Source: Adiantum capillus-veneris
Taxonomy: Eukaryota; Streptophyta; Polypodiopsida; Polypodiales; Pteridaceae
Direction of reading: 5' to 3'
Length of the DNA: 60,000 nt
Assembly: GCA_014529385.2 (NCBI GenBank)
Contig: CM043958.1
Location: forward strand, 143,244,734-143,304,733
Within the stretch, counting starts at the first letter, position 1; each line of letters starts with the position of its first letter. The translations under genes were made by a program, and so were the position numbers. This document shows, piece by piece, positions 10,131 to 20,778 of the stretch. Under the pieces are notes generated by a model that was given only the letters and a program-made list of their open reading frames with translations, was not told the DNA's origin and did not search any database.

Positions 10131-12545
10131 ATGGCCGACAAGGGGAAGGGAATTATGGAGGAGGGTTCCTCTTCAAAGGACAGGCAGGAGATTCCTATGG
10201 TTTTTGAGATTGGTGAGAGCTCACGGCCACGTCAGTCTATACCTCCTGTCAATGTGAATGTCCCTCCAGTAGTACAGGGCTTTATGACAGGGCAACTTGA
10301 GGATGATGCGTTCAAGATTCAGTTAGTTGCCGCGGTGAATGTCTTTTCGCAGCTGGTGCAGAATCCGAGGTTTATGGAATTCTTGCAAGCGCCACCAGTG
10401 CAGCAGCAAAATAGGCAACCTACACCGCGCACGGAGCTTGTTGATGCTCAAGCCCAGGTACTTCATGTGGCGCAAGAGGAAAGGGAACACTCGCATGTTG
10501 CGGAGTCGGGGGCTCCAAAGCAGGTTCCTCCCGTGCTTGAACAGGTGGCTAGAACGCCTATTCCACAGGTTATGCTAGTTCAGCCCGCCACCTTTCAGAG
10601 CCAGCATGCTGTCTTGAATGGACAGGGAGCTGGATACCAGGCTATGCACTCAGTTTTTCCACCACCCACGGTACATCCTGGGTATTTCGGGGGTGGATCA
10701 GTGTTCCAAAGTATGGCTGGTTATGTGCCTAGAAGTCAGCCGTACATGCCAGGAACAGTGTTCGGGGGTATGCAAGGCATCATGCCAAACCCCATGTATG
10801 GTAGTATCGGCATGCAGCAGGGTTTTCAGAGCAACCACGGCCAGTTTGGGGTGCCACAGGGTCATTTTGGCATGGCTGGTTTTTCTGGACAGCAGCCAGA
10901 TATCGCACCTCTGACGCAAAATGTGAATGGCCAAGGCGTGCCGATGATGCCTAGTACAGTGTCCATGTTGCAGACCATTCCGTATGACAACTTGGGGGCA
11001 CTAGAGAAGCCGAAGGCTTACAAAGAAGGTGGTGCAGCGGTAAAGTTCAGTACCTTCAGTGGTTTCGAGGATAAGACAAAGGCACTCACTTTCCTCCAGC
11101 AGTTTGATACAGCTTATGCGGGAGGGAATTTTAGAGAGGCCTCGAAGGTCAGGAAAGCTGCCACTTTCTTAAAGGACAATGCGCTTACATAGTGGACGAC
11201 ATTGTTAATGCAAGGACAGGCACCCGCCACTTGGGTTTACTTCAAGCAAATGTTTGCATCTGCTTGGCTATCAAATGAATTTGAAGCCGACGTCATGACA
11301 GATTGGCATCAGCTTACTGCAGCTTCGTGCAAGAGCTTGCTGGAGTACAATAGGAGGTTTTGTAAAGCATTACTCTCAGTGACCTCCTACAGATTTGTGC
11401 CATTGACAGAGCAGATAGAGAAGTACTGTTGTGGGCTGCCTAAAGGGCTTCGCGATTACTGTACAAAGAACAGAGTGGCTACTCTTACTCAGCTTATGGA
11501 AGTTGCGAACACTGGTCTTGCCTTGTTGAAAGGAGAGGACAGTGGATTTCCGAGCAATGACAAAGGAGGGCAGCAAAAGAAAAATTCAGCAAAGAAGCCC
11601 TTTGTGAAAACGGCTCCTGATGCGTCACAGGGGTCAGAAAAGGCCACCAAAGACGAGGATTCAGCCGGGACTTCTGGAGCGCAGGCAAAGAAACAGAAAA
11701 GGAAGCCTTTTGTGCGCAAGTCGCTCGAGGAAAAGAAGGTCCTAATGGCTGAGAACAAATGCTTTATATGCGAGCAGCCTGGTCACTTTTCTATCAATTG
11801 TCCACAAAGGAAAAGGCCAGCTGACTCAGAGGATAAAGAAGATCAGAAAGGCAAGAAGCCAAAACCCACGGCAGGTTTAGTGCCAGACATGGTGGGTGAC
11901 AGGCCCAGCACAGATGCCAGTGAGTTATGCAGGGCATGGGGTAAAGTTAGGGATCAGACAGCACTCATCTTCTTTGATCCAGGTGTCAAAGCCAACTTTA
12001 TCTCACCAGAGTTAGCTATGAAGCTGGGCATCAGAGCTAAAGAAATGGGGTACACAACAGAGGTAGGGTTGGCATGTCCTGGCCACTCAGAGTGTGTTAC
12101 TCCCATCATTGGAAAACTGCGTCTGCATATTCAGTCGTATGTGGACACAAAAGAGTTTTACATCATGCCGCTGGAAGGTTGTGACGCCTTGTTGGGGATC
12201 CCGTGGATGTTCCGAGTACATGGAGTCTTGGATGCCTACAACAAAAAGATCACTGTACAGCATAGGGGCAAAACTCACATCTTGGATGTAAAGCTTAAAG
12301 GAGAGTCAGTCCCTATTGTATCTGCTTCTGCTATCACTTCTGTAATAAAGAATCATCTTTCTGTGTACTTGATTTTTGCACGTGATGTCTCAGATAGTGA
12401 TCAATCAAATTTATCTGTGTTAGATAAAGAAAGGTCAGCATTTTTGCAAAAGTTTAGTGACTGTTTTTCTAAGCAGCAGAAAGAGATTATGGGCCAGGTT
12501 GAGGGGTTATTAGAGAAGGGGCTGATTCAGCCTATTCTTCACCCT
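10131..12545 (+). pseudogene. Element C gag and protease, one stop and one frameshift
   Basis: The start is taken as ATG 10131 (MADKGKG), the first good start after the primer site; the frame is open upstream to 10107. Residues 1-290 are glutamine/glycine/methionine-rich and disordered-looking. The gag core is at 11020-11190 (AAVKFSTFSGFEDKTKAL, KAATFLKDNA). At 11190-11192 a TAG replaces a tryptophan codon of the conserved WW pair, and the frame resumes unchanged. A zinc knuckle CFICEQPGHFSINC is at 11761-11802. The protease follows (about 11940-12290) with ALIFFDPGVKANFIS, where DPG stands in place of the usual D-S/T-G. Roughly 30 codons linking protease to RT are missing near 12470, and a one-base loss near 12535 shifts the frame before pol. 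Confidence 0.85.
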
Positions 12546-12556
12546 TTTGCTCCCCA

Positions 12557-15235
12557 ATGCTCCTAGTGCAGAAGAAGGATGGCTCATGGCGCATGTGTAT
12601 TGATTACCGTGCGTTGAATAAGAATACCATCAAGAATAGGTTTCCTATTCCTCGCATTGATGATATTCTCGATCGTTTAGAGGGTGCTGCAATTTTCAGC
12701 AGGATAGACCTTAAGAGTGGGTACCATCAGATTCGTATAAGGCTAGAGGATGTGCACAAGATTGCGTTTAGAACGACATTTAGTCTTTATGAGTTTCTAG
12801 TGATGCCGTTTGGGCTAACAAATGCTCCTGCCACGTTCAACAGAATGATGGACCGGATTTTCCGCTCGCATCAACAGTTTGTTGGAACGTTCTTCGATGA
12901 CATGATAGTGTATTCGAAGAATGAAGAGGAGCATAGGCGTCACTTGACCATTGTGTTTGAAGAGCTGCGCAGTCACAGGTTACTTGTCAATCCTAAGAAA
13001 AGTGAATTCTTCCTCGAAGAGATCCACTTTCTGGGCCACATAGTCTCAAAGGATGGTGTTAGAATGGATCCCGCAAAGGTCGAAGCTATCAAGACATGGC
13101 CAGACTTGAAGACTGTGCACGATGTCAGAAGCTTCTTGGGATTGTGTTCCTACTATAGAAGGTTTATCAGAAATTTTGCAGAGATAGCATCGCCTCTTCA
13201 CGCATTGCAAAAGAAAGAGGTCACTTTCAGATGGACCCAAAAAGAGATTTCAGCTTTTAGTCTCTTAAAGGAAAAGTTGACTTCAGATCCAGTTATTGTT
13301 TTGCCAGATCTCAGGAAGTCATTTGTGGTCCAGTGTGACGCGTGTGGCAGTAGCATCGGAGCAGTGCTAATGCAAGATGGACGAGTAGTAGCTTATGAAA
13401 GCCGAATTTTGCAAGGGCCAGAGAGGACTATGCAAGTCTATGAAAAAGAGCTCTTGGCCGTGATTCATGCGCTTTCTAGCTCGAAGCACTACCTCTTAGG
13501 TGCTAATTTTGTTGTCCAAACAGATCATCAGACCTTGCGATACTTCTTGACACAGTCAAAGTTATCTGAAAAGCATATGCGATGGGCAAACATTCTTTCC
13601 ATGTTCCACTTCCAGATTATGCATGTGGAAGGCAAGAAGAATGTTGTGGCTGATGCGTTATCAAGAAAGCCACAAATTTCAGCTGTATCAATTCCTTATC
13701 ATCATGAGTTAGATGACATGAAGGAACAATATACTGCTGATGAAGATTTTGCAAGGATCTTTGAACAGTTACAAGAGGGGCAACATCACGAGCACTACCT
13801 CCTCAGAGATGGTTTTATGATGATGCATGGCAGACTTTGTATCACTAGGCCACTGCGACATAAGGTCATGGAAGAGAGTCATGTCCCATCGTATGCAGGG
13901 CATCGTGGCATTGATGCAACAGTTAAAGTGGTAGAGACGTTCTTCTATTGGCCTACCTTGAGGAGAGATGTGGATGTCTTTGTGCGAGCATGCATAGTTT
14001 GCCAAAAGGTCAAGTTTGACAGGCAAAAGGCACCAGGGTTGTTACAACCACTGCCGATTCCGGATAAGCCATGGGAAAGCATTGCTATGGACTTTATCTT
14101 TGATCTTCCAAGGACGCCAACAGGGAATGATGGTATATGGACCATTATCTGCAGGTTCAGCAAGCAGGCCCATTTTATCCCTGTCAGGAAGAAGATAAAA
14201 TCTGATCAGATGGCACGCTTGTTCATGTACAATGTGTTTAAGTACCATGGTATGCCACAATCGATTATCAGTGATCGTGATCCTCGCATGACCAGTTTGT
14301 TCTGGAGAGGATTGTTTGAGAACATGGGCACTACGCTCAAATTCTCGTCTTCGTTTCATCCACAAACTGATGGACAGTCAGAAGAGGCGAATTCTACCGT
14401 CTTAGATCTGCTGAAATGCTATGTGTCAGATAATAAGGGCAAGTGGGAACAGTATTTGCCTATGCTTGAGTATGCGTACAATAATACGGTGCATTCGTCT
14501 ACTGGCAAAGCACCTTTTGAGATTGTTGAAGGCGGCAAAAAGGTTCCTCCCATTTTGCATACAAAGGACAAGATCTTTGAGGCAGATCGATATGTTGAGA
14601 ACATGGATGAGATGTATAAGAAGATTAAAGTTGCCTTGGAGAAGACCCAGGCAAAGCAGAAAAAGGCTGCTGATCGTCACCGTCGTGAATTGCTGTTATC
14701 ACCTGGTGATTGGGTTCTGTCAAGGTTCGAAAAGGCAAGGTTAAAGAAGATGAAGGGCAAGGAACGGCTGTTTCCTAAGCTCAGCATGCGTTACTATGGG
14801 CCTTTTCAAGTGCTTGACAAGATCAGCGATGTGGCTTACAGGCTGAAATTGCCTGATGCATGGAAGATTCATAATGCGTTTCACGTGAGTCTTCTAAGAC
14901 CCTTCGTGGGTGATGTGCCAGAAGATATGCCAGTTGAGGATCAGTCAGAAGTTGAGGAACTTGATGAGATCCTGGTACCTGAGCAAGTTTTGGCACATAA
15001 GGACAGAAAAGTTACAGGACAAGTTGCAAGACGCTATTTGGTGAAGTTCAAGAACTATCCGCCTATGGATGCAAAGTGGATGAAAGAGCATGAACTGTCA
15101 GAGTCACCAAATGTATTGCAGCTTTACCTTGAAGCCTTTGGGTTACAGCCTACTTATGCCCCAATCCAACGTGTGCAAAGGAGGGGTAATGATAGAGCTA
15201 GTACATCAAATGTACATATGAATTCAGTGCCATAG
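12557..15235 (+). CDS. Element C pol: reverse transcriptase, RNase H, integrase, chromodomain
   Basis: An 892-codon open frame without internal stops. The ATG at 12557 is internal to the polyprotein; the true protein would be gag-pol processed by the protease. RT, residues 1-180: [41 protein letters not shown] and catalytic FFDDMIVYS. RNase H, about 250-375: VQCDACGSSIGAVLM, YEKELLAVIHAL, TDHQTLRYF, VADALSRK. Integrase, about 430-700: an HHCC zinc region ending CIVCQKVK, then catalytic residues in MDFIFDLP, SDRDPRM and GQSEEAN. C-terminal GPFQVLDKISDVAYRL, and a chromodomain at about 805-865 (VLAHKDRKV, RRYLVKFKNYPPMDAKWM). All catalytic residues look present, so this pol could still act if supplied in trans with gag; that is inference. 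Confidence 0.93.
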   Translation: MLLVQKKDGSWRMCIDYRALNKNTIKNRFPIPRIDDILDRLEGAAIFSRIDLKSGYHQIRIRLEDVHKIAFRTTFSLYEFLVMPFGLTNAPATFNRMMDRIFRSHQQFVGTFFDDMIVYSKNEEEHRRHLTIVFEELRSHRLLVNPKKSEFFLEEIHFLGHIVSKDGVRMDPAKVEAIKTWPDLKTVHDVRSFLGLCSYYRRFIRNFAEIASPLHALQKKEVTFRWTQKEISAFSLLKEKLTSDPVIVLPDLRKSFVVQCDACGSSIGAVLMQDGRVVAYESRILQGPERTMQVYEKELLAVIHALSSSKHYLLGANFVVQTDHQTLRYFLTQSKLSEKHMRWANILSMFHFQIMHVEGKKNVVADALSRKPQISAVSIPYHHELDDMKEQYTADEDFARIFEQLQEGQHHEHYLLRDGFMMMHGRLCITRPLRHKVMEESHVPSYAGHRGIDATVKVVETFFYWPTLRRDVDVFVRACIVCQKVKFDRQKAPGLLQPLPIPDKPWESIAMDFIFDLPRTPTGNDGIWTIICRFSKQAHFIPVRKKIKSDQMARLFMYNVFKYHGMPQSIISDRDPRMTSLFWRGLFENMGTTLKFSSSFHPQTDGQSEEANSTVLDLLKCYVSDNKGKWEQYLPMLEYAYNNTVHSSTGKAPFEIVEGGKKVPPILHTKDKIFEADRYVENMDEMYKKIKVALEKTQAKQKKAADRHRRELLLSPGDWVLSRFEKARLKKMKGKERLFPKLSMRYYGPFQVLDKISDVAYRLKLPDAWKIHNAFHVSLLRPFVGDVPEDMPVEDQSEVEELDEILVPEQVLAHKDRKVTGQVARRYLVKFKNYPPMDAKWMKEHELSESPNVLQLYLEAFGLQPTYAPIQRVQRRGNDRASTSNVHMNSVP

Positions 15236-15393
15236 ATGGAAATGGCAAAAGTATGAAGGTCTCATTAAGTCATTTGTATCTATGTATGTTACGACCTTTC
15301 TTGCGGATACATGCGATGATAAAAGAGTGTTAATAGCACAAGGTCATCAATGGCGTGTATTTATGGTATGCAATCGAGGACGTTTGCGATTTC

Positions 15394-15403
15394 AAGAGGG
15401 AGG
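15394..15403 (+). other. Polypurine tract of element C
   Basis: AAGAGGGAGG followed by TA and the TGTCAC start of the 3' LTR. This primes plus-strand DNA synthesis. The 170 bp between the pol stop and this tract show no other feature. Confidence 0.85.
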
Positions 15404-15405
15404 TA

Positions 15406-16886
15406 TGTCACGAGGACGTGGCAGTTATTAACCATGTCACAGAGATGTGGCAACTGCTAACCTTGGTTGTTGGTTTCTTTCCAATGGGGTTTATTTTATT
15501 TGTTTTGAGACCCTCTTTTTGAAGTAGCAAACGGTCGGACATTGTATGGCCAATGTGAACGGTAGATTCACCCGCAGACGGGAAGTGGTCGGCACTGGAA
15601 TTCGTATGGTAAGAGGATGTCTAGGCTCAGAGCAAGATCATATAGGTCCCCCCGTTGCACTTAGCAAGTTGGTGGATACTAGGAAGTGAACTCAATTATG
15701 GCGTAAAGTCAAGGTGGGACTACCAACAAAAAGTATCCGACAGTTGGGCCACATTGCACTTTTGGATGCGGTCCCAATGAGGATAGATGGTCAGAAGACC
15801 AGTGGGAGCCCAACGGAAGCATCTCCTAAAATTTAGGGAACTGCTATTTTGGGCCGTGAAATGTGTTCGCGTCATTACCTCCGGTATGACTAGGGGAACA
15901 TTTTACAACTCTACCGTGAAGTCAACTGGGCAACCGGTCAGGATATTTTTAAGCGGCGAACCCGAAACGGGAAAATGCTTGAAAATGTGCCAAGTGGCAA
16001 ATTCTCATGCACTTGCCTCTTCCAGAAAAATGGGCGCTGAATTTTTAAGCTGGGAAGGCCTCATTATGCAATCTGTCACAGGTTAAGAGCTATGGAGTGC
16101 TTCCTTTCCCTCTCATGTACAGTGTGGTGCCAGGAGTGATGTCCTGCACGCTACACACTGCTCTCTCTCTCCCCTACGTGCAGTTATGTGATGCCCCACA
16201 AGAGGGCTATTCATTTGACTGATGTACAGCTGTGTGGGTTCATGCTTTCGTGCTGAGGCAAGAGCCTCCTTGAGCAAGAACAGGGGTAGCTAACTGCTAC
16301 TCCAAAGCAGGCACTGGTGAGGGTCATAACCTCACCATACAGGTGCAAAATTAGCGCTGTGTATGCGCTGTAATTTGACTGTTTTTCAGCCATACGGACG
16401 CCAGGACACTTGGGAATCGTGCCCCACTAGTAGAGGACAGTAAGGGGACTGTTTGGGGCTGAAAACAGGACAAAAACCAGTAAATACAGCGTGCTGAATT
16501 TAGTGTTTTTGGGCAGGAATCAGAGGGTATACGCCAGTGCAAGTGAGTTCTAGCAGGGGAATTGGTTTCGCGCAAGTTTTGGGGCTGTTATGTTGCCGAA
16601 ATTTGGCCAAATCAAATGGTATCTAGGTGGATACACGTGAAGGATTCCCAGGACCTTACCTTGTAATTTACCCTTCAAAAGAATAAAGAAATACCGAAAG
16701 GGGCGCCAATTTTGGGGCCTACAAGTTGTCGGCGTCTGCTCCGAGTATTCTAGCTTCCGAGCCGTGTGTGTGTATTCAAGTGTTAATCCCCGTCGCAGGT
16801 TCTCTTTGCTAAGTGCTTTGTGTGTGTGTCTAAAGTAAAGAATTTCGGGTGAAAGCCAACGCCTACCGCCCTACGGGCCGGTTTCA
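15406..16886 (+). repeat. 3' LTR of element C (1481 bp)
   Basis: Begins TGTCACGAGGACGTGGCAG directly after the polypurine tract and ends CCGGTTTCA, followed by the GACTC duplication. Aligns end to end with 8576-10032. It carries the shared LTR block at 16686-16719. Confidence 0.95.
16686..16719 (+). promoter_or_regulatory. Shared LTR block, copy 3 (element C 3' LTR)
   Basis: Same as copy 2 but with ATACCG in place of ATATCG. In a 3' LTR this position would serve RNA 3'-end formation; AATAAA overlaps the start of the block. Confidence 0.75.
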
Positions 16887-18606
16887 GACTCCCCTCTCAT
16901 GCAGTCCCGCCTGCACCAGAATTAACCCTACTGACTTGTGGGATCTTTCGGAATAGTCGCAGCTAAGCTGAAAGCCTCAAGGTAAAGTTCCAAAATTTGA
17001 GGAGTATCTGCTATGTCCTCCTCCTCTATCCACTTTGCATTCAATGCCGAATGGTTCTTGAATGTCACTAAGAACAACCGAATCACTTTACCTTTCGCTT
17101 GTCTTTCTTTGTGGGCCAGTATCTGTTTCGGAACAAGTATCTCCTCGCTCTCTTCCACTTCAGGTTGCTCATCTGGCTTCCTATCAACTGACACCTTACC
17201 CTTAAAGGGTTTCAAGAGACTCACGTAAAAAGCATTGTGAATCTTTTAAGTGTCTAGCAACTTGAGTATGAAGGATACATCATTTATCTTTTCTTGAATT
17301 TGGAAAGGGCCATAATACCTCATGCTAAGCTTTGGAAAAAGCCGCTCCTTTCCCTTTCGTTTCCTTAGGCGTGCCTTCTCAAAACGTAAGAGCACCCGAT
17401 CATCTTCCTTCAACTTCAAGTCGTGTCTATGTCTGGAAGTGAAACTGTGACAGGATGTTAGCCCATCACATCTGCTTTTCGGAAAGCTGCTTCTGTGACA
17501 AGGAGGAGCGTAAACTTTGGTGATCCGTAAACACTGTGAAATCGGCTCAGAGTAAATAGTGCCACCCCTGTGTAAGAGCATGAATCACTGCCAATAGCTC
17601 TTTCTCATATATATGTGCTACCAACTTTGCCGCCACTGTGTAAGAGCATGAATCACAGCCAATAGCTCTTTCTTATATATATGTGCTACCAACTCTGGCC
17701 GTGAGAACATCCTGCTCTTGTAAACAATGACATGGCCTTCTTGCATCACAAGCATCACAATAAACATCGAATGGCTTTTGCAAGTCTGGCAAAGCCAACA
17801 TTGGTCCGGTAGTAGTATTCTCTTTGAGCGTCTGAAAAGCGGTCACCTCTGTCGGTCCCCACGTGAAAGGGACTCCATTTTGAGTCAGTAAATGCAAAGA
17901 TGAAGCTATCTTTGCAAACTTCCGAATGAACCGCCGATAGTAAGTGCACAAGTCCAAAAAGCTTCGAACTTTGTGAACATTCTTTAGTTCAGGCCAGCTG
18001 CGGATAGTCTCAATTTTGGTCGGGTCCATCTGCACTCCTTCCGCTGAGACGATGTGCCCCAAGAAATGTATCTCCAGTAAGAAAAACTCACTCTTTTTGG
18101 TATTGATAACCAATCTATGCTTCCGCAATGCCTGAAAAACCTGTAGCAAATGATGTCTGTGCTCTGCTTCATTCTTGGAGAAAACTATAATGTCGTAAAA
18201 GAAAGTTCTCACAAAAGATCGATACTCTCGAAAAATCCTATCCATCATCCGATTAAATGCTGTTGGAGCATTCGTGAGTCCAAAAGGCATCATCAAATAT
18301 TCATACAAACCAAAAGTTGTCTGAAAAGCTGTCTTGTAGACATCCCCTAGAGCAATTCAGATCTGCTGATATCCACTTTTCAAGTCAATTTTGTTGAAGC
18401 AAGAGGATCCCTAAAGTCTGTCGAGAATTTCATCGATCCTTGGGATAGGAATCGGTTCTTGATGGTGATTTTATTGAGAGCTCTATAATCAATGCACATT
18501 CTCCAAGATCCGTCTTTCTTGAGCAGTAGCAAAACCGGAGAACAATAAGGTGAGGTTGGATAAGACCCTTTTCTAGAAGTTCTTTTGCTTGATTCATTAT
18601 CTTTTT
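16887..18606 (-). pseudogene. Element D pol remnant (RT to chromodomain), integrase core deleted
   Basis: Minus strand continuation of element D. From right to left: RT N-terminal end (18606-18310) with breaks; RT palm and following domain (18308-17673) with LMMPFGLTNAPTAFN, but the catalytic box reads FFYDIIVFS, so the first aspartate is tyrosine; a shortened RNase H (VYCDACD, then loss of the next strand); a 68-bp tandem duplication at 17571-17706; then a jump near 17432 from RNase H directly into the integrase C-terminal region (KLKEDDRVLLRFEKARL, LFPKLSMRYYGPFQI). The integrase zinc and catalytic core are gone. The chromodomain is at 17224-16930 (ILAHKERQAKGKV, WIEEEDIADTPQILELYLEAF). The left end (16887) joins 8575 across element C. 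Confidence 0.85.
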
Positions 18607-18993
18607 GGAACTTGTCTTAGTGCCAATTTGAAATGTTTGACTCTGGTTTTAATACTGGTTTCAATAATTGGTGATTTTATTCTCGAGTCGAGTAGTAAGA
18701 AATGTTGTTTTGGTATTGTTTGAACCTTCGAATGACGCAAACGGGATGTCTAGGGTGCGTTTGGTTGTGTGCTTGAAAATTATCGTTGTTGTTACTCCCG
18801 GCCCCGACCTGGATGGTTATGCTGGAGGAGTATTAAGAAGTCTGAGCAGTGGTTACTCTCAATACCTCCAAACGACGTAGGTTGCGGTCTGGGGGGCGTT
18901 TGGTTGTAAAAGGCCTCTATCTCTCCCAGCCCGGACCTTTTTAGGTTATGCGGGAGGAGTGATGAGGGAGTCGTTGAATATCTCCCGGGCCGG

Positions 18994-20535
18994 TGTCACC
19001 AGGAGGTGTATTTTTCCTGTTGCCTTCCGTAAATAAGTATTAGATATATTTATTTTATTTTTACTTGTTTGTCCCAAAACCCTTGAAAAGGTGCAAGTGG
19101 ACATTGCATGGCCAGTGTGAAACGGCTGCAGCCAAATGGGTTTCTCACATCGAGGATCTAGTTCGGTCAGACAGGGACTGCCCGGGCCAGTTAGCACTGA
19201 ATTCTGATGAGTATGGAAGCTCGTGTGCGCCAAACTGGAATCTGGGCCACTCGTCAAGTCACTGCAACTTTATAAGTTGAAAGGGGCGAGTAAATTAACC
19301 CACATTGTAGATGTTGGTCAAATGGTAGTCTTCAATGATGGTCAGGAGACCGATAGGGACGCCATGGAAGCATCTCCTAAAATTTAGGGAACTGCTATTT
19401 TTGACCGGAAAATGTGTTCGCGTCATTAGCTCTGGAATGACAAGGGGAACATTTTATTGCTCTGCTGCCAAGTCAACTGACGCACCAGTTGAGATATTTT
19501 TAGCAGGGAAAGCCCAAACTCGGAAACTGGGCGACGTGTCAGCCTGTGAGCGATTCTGCCACTCTGGGAGGCAAAAACGAGCTGCATATCAACAAAGGGG
19601 GCGCCATTTTCAGCCTCAGGTGGATTGTAGCAAGTACAGAAGCTATGGAATGCTTACCTTGCCCTCTATGCACAGTATGGTGACGGGAGTGATGCCCCGC
19701 ACGCTACATACTGCTCTCTTTCTCCCCTACGTACAGTATGTTATGCCCCACTAGTGGGCTTCTCATTTGACCTATGTACAGTTCTGGGGGTTCATGCGCG
19801 TTTGCCAAGGCAAGAGCCTTCTGAACAGGAACCGGATTAGCTAATTGCTAATCCCCCATAGGTACGCACAGTTCCATCACGAAAGATTGCGAGTTTGGAG
19901 AGTTTTCTCGCGTGAAAACTCGTCCAATTCACAGGGGAACTGTCCCATTGCGTGCGGGAGCCCTTGGGACACGCGTAGGCGTGTTCGCTCCGCTAAAAAC
20001 GATCCGAAACAGGGAATTACAGCCTGCTGTGTTTTTCTGCAGGTTTAGGGTTTCGCACCTAAACTGCAAGGGAACATCGTGGTAGCCTCGTGAGAGCCTT
20101 GGGATGCGTGTACAGGCTTTTGGGCTCCCGGCAGTGAAAAACAGAGAATTACAGCCCGCTGAATTTCTGTGACAGCTCACCAGAAAGCTTCCAGATATCG
20201 AGGGAATCCGTCCTAGACAGGTGTTTTTGACCTACAGGGGTTTTTGCGTCGTTATGTTGTCGAAATCCGGTCGAAAACCTGCGTTTTCAGCCCTCGCCAG
20301 GTTTGGACAGCTTTGTGAAAGCTTGTGCTAAGTGGTCGGATCGTCTACCTTAATTTGAATAAAGAAATACCGAAAGGGGCGCCAGTCTTTGGGGCCTACA
20401 GGGTGTCGGTCTCGTGTGCGCAGTGACATTCTAGTCGCTGGACGCAACTGTGTTCTCTTCCCTTCTCAGTGCTCTGTGTAAAGTTAACAGGTAATTGAAA
20501 TAGTACCGCCCTCTACGTTGTATAGGCCGGTTATA
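18994..20535 (+). mobile_element. Solo LTR of the element C family (1542 bp)
   Basis: Begins TGTCACCAGGAGGTG and ends GGCCGGTTATA, parallel to the start and end of the element C LTRs, with diverged but colinear sequence between (GCATCTCCTAAAATTTAGGGAACTG-type stretch near 19370, shared LTR block at 20362). The flanks are GCCGG before and CCCGG after, a 4-of-5 target duplication, and the surrounding element E sequence is continuous when the LTR is removed. No internal region is present, so it is a solo LTR made by recombination between two LTRs. Confidence 0.8.
20362..20396 (+). promoter_or_regulatory. Shared LTR block, copy 4 (solo LTR)
   Basis: Reads AAGAAATACCGAAAGGGG, then CGCCAGTCTTTGGGGCC, with AATAAA overlapping its start. 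This copy is the closest to the consensus of the eight. Confidence 0.8.
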
Positions 20536-20778
20536 CCCGGACCTTGTAAGGTTATGTGGGAGGAGTGTTCATCGGCAACTTTATGTTTCTATGTCTTGTA
20601 ACATGCATATGTGAGCATTTGTGTTGCATTGTGATGTGCCAACCACTGAATATTCCTAATTGGATGAGATTGCCTGGGTATGTAATTTTAGTGCATCAAG
20701 ACACCTGTGGAAGATCAGTGCGGTGTGGGTGTGATGGCTAATTTTACTATGCCGGAATATCAAGAGTTCCGATATGGA

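Larger units (their letters stand above)
8576..16886 (+). mobile_element. Element C: nearly complete Ty3/gypsy chromovirus, 8.3 kb
   Basis: Two long LTRs (8576-10032 and 15406-16886) flank gag, protease, RT, RNase H, integrase and chromodomain in one orientation. A perfect 5-bp target duplication, GACTC, sits at 8571-8575 and 16887-16891, and the target is element D, whose sequence is contiguous across the insertion. By my hand count the LTRs differ at about 34 positions in ~1.45 kb (about 2.4%), plus two indels, so it is the youngest datable gypsy copy here. Defects are few: a stop in gag, a short deletion between protease and RT, and one frameshift. The pol frame is open from RT through chromodomain. 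Confidence 0.95.
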
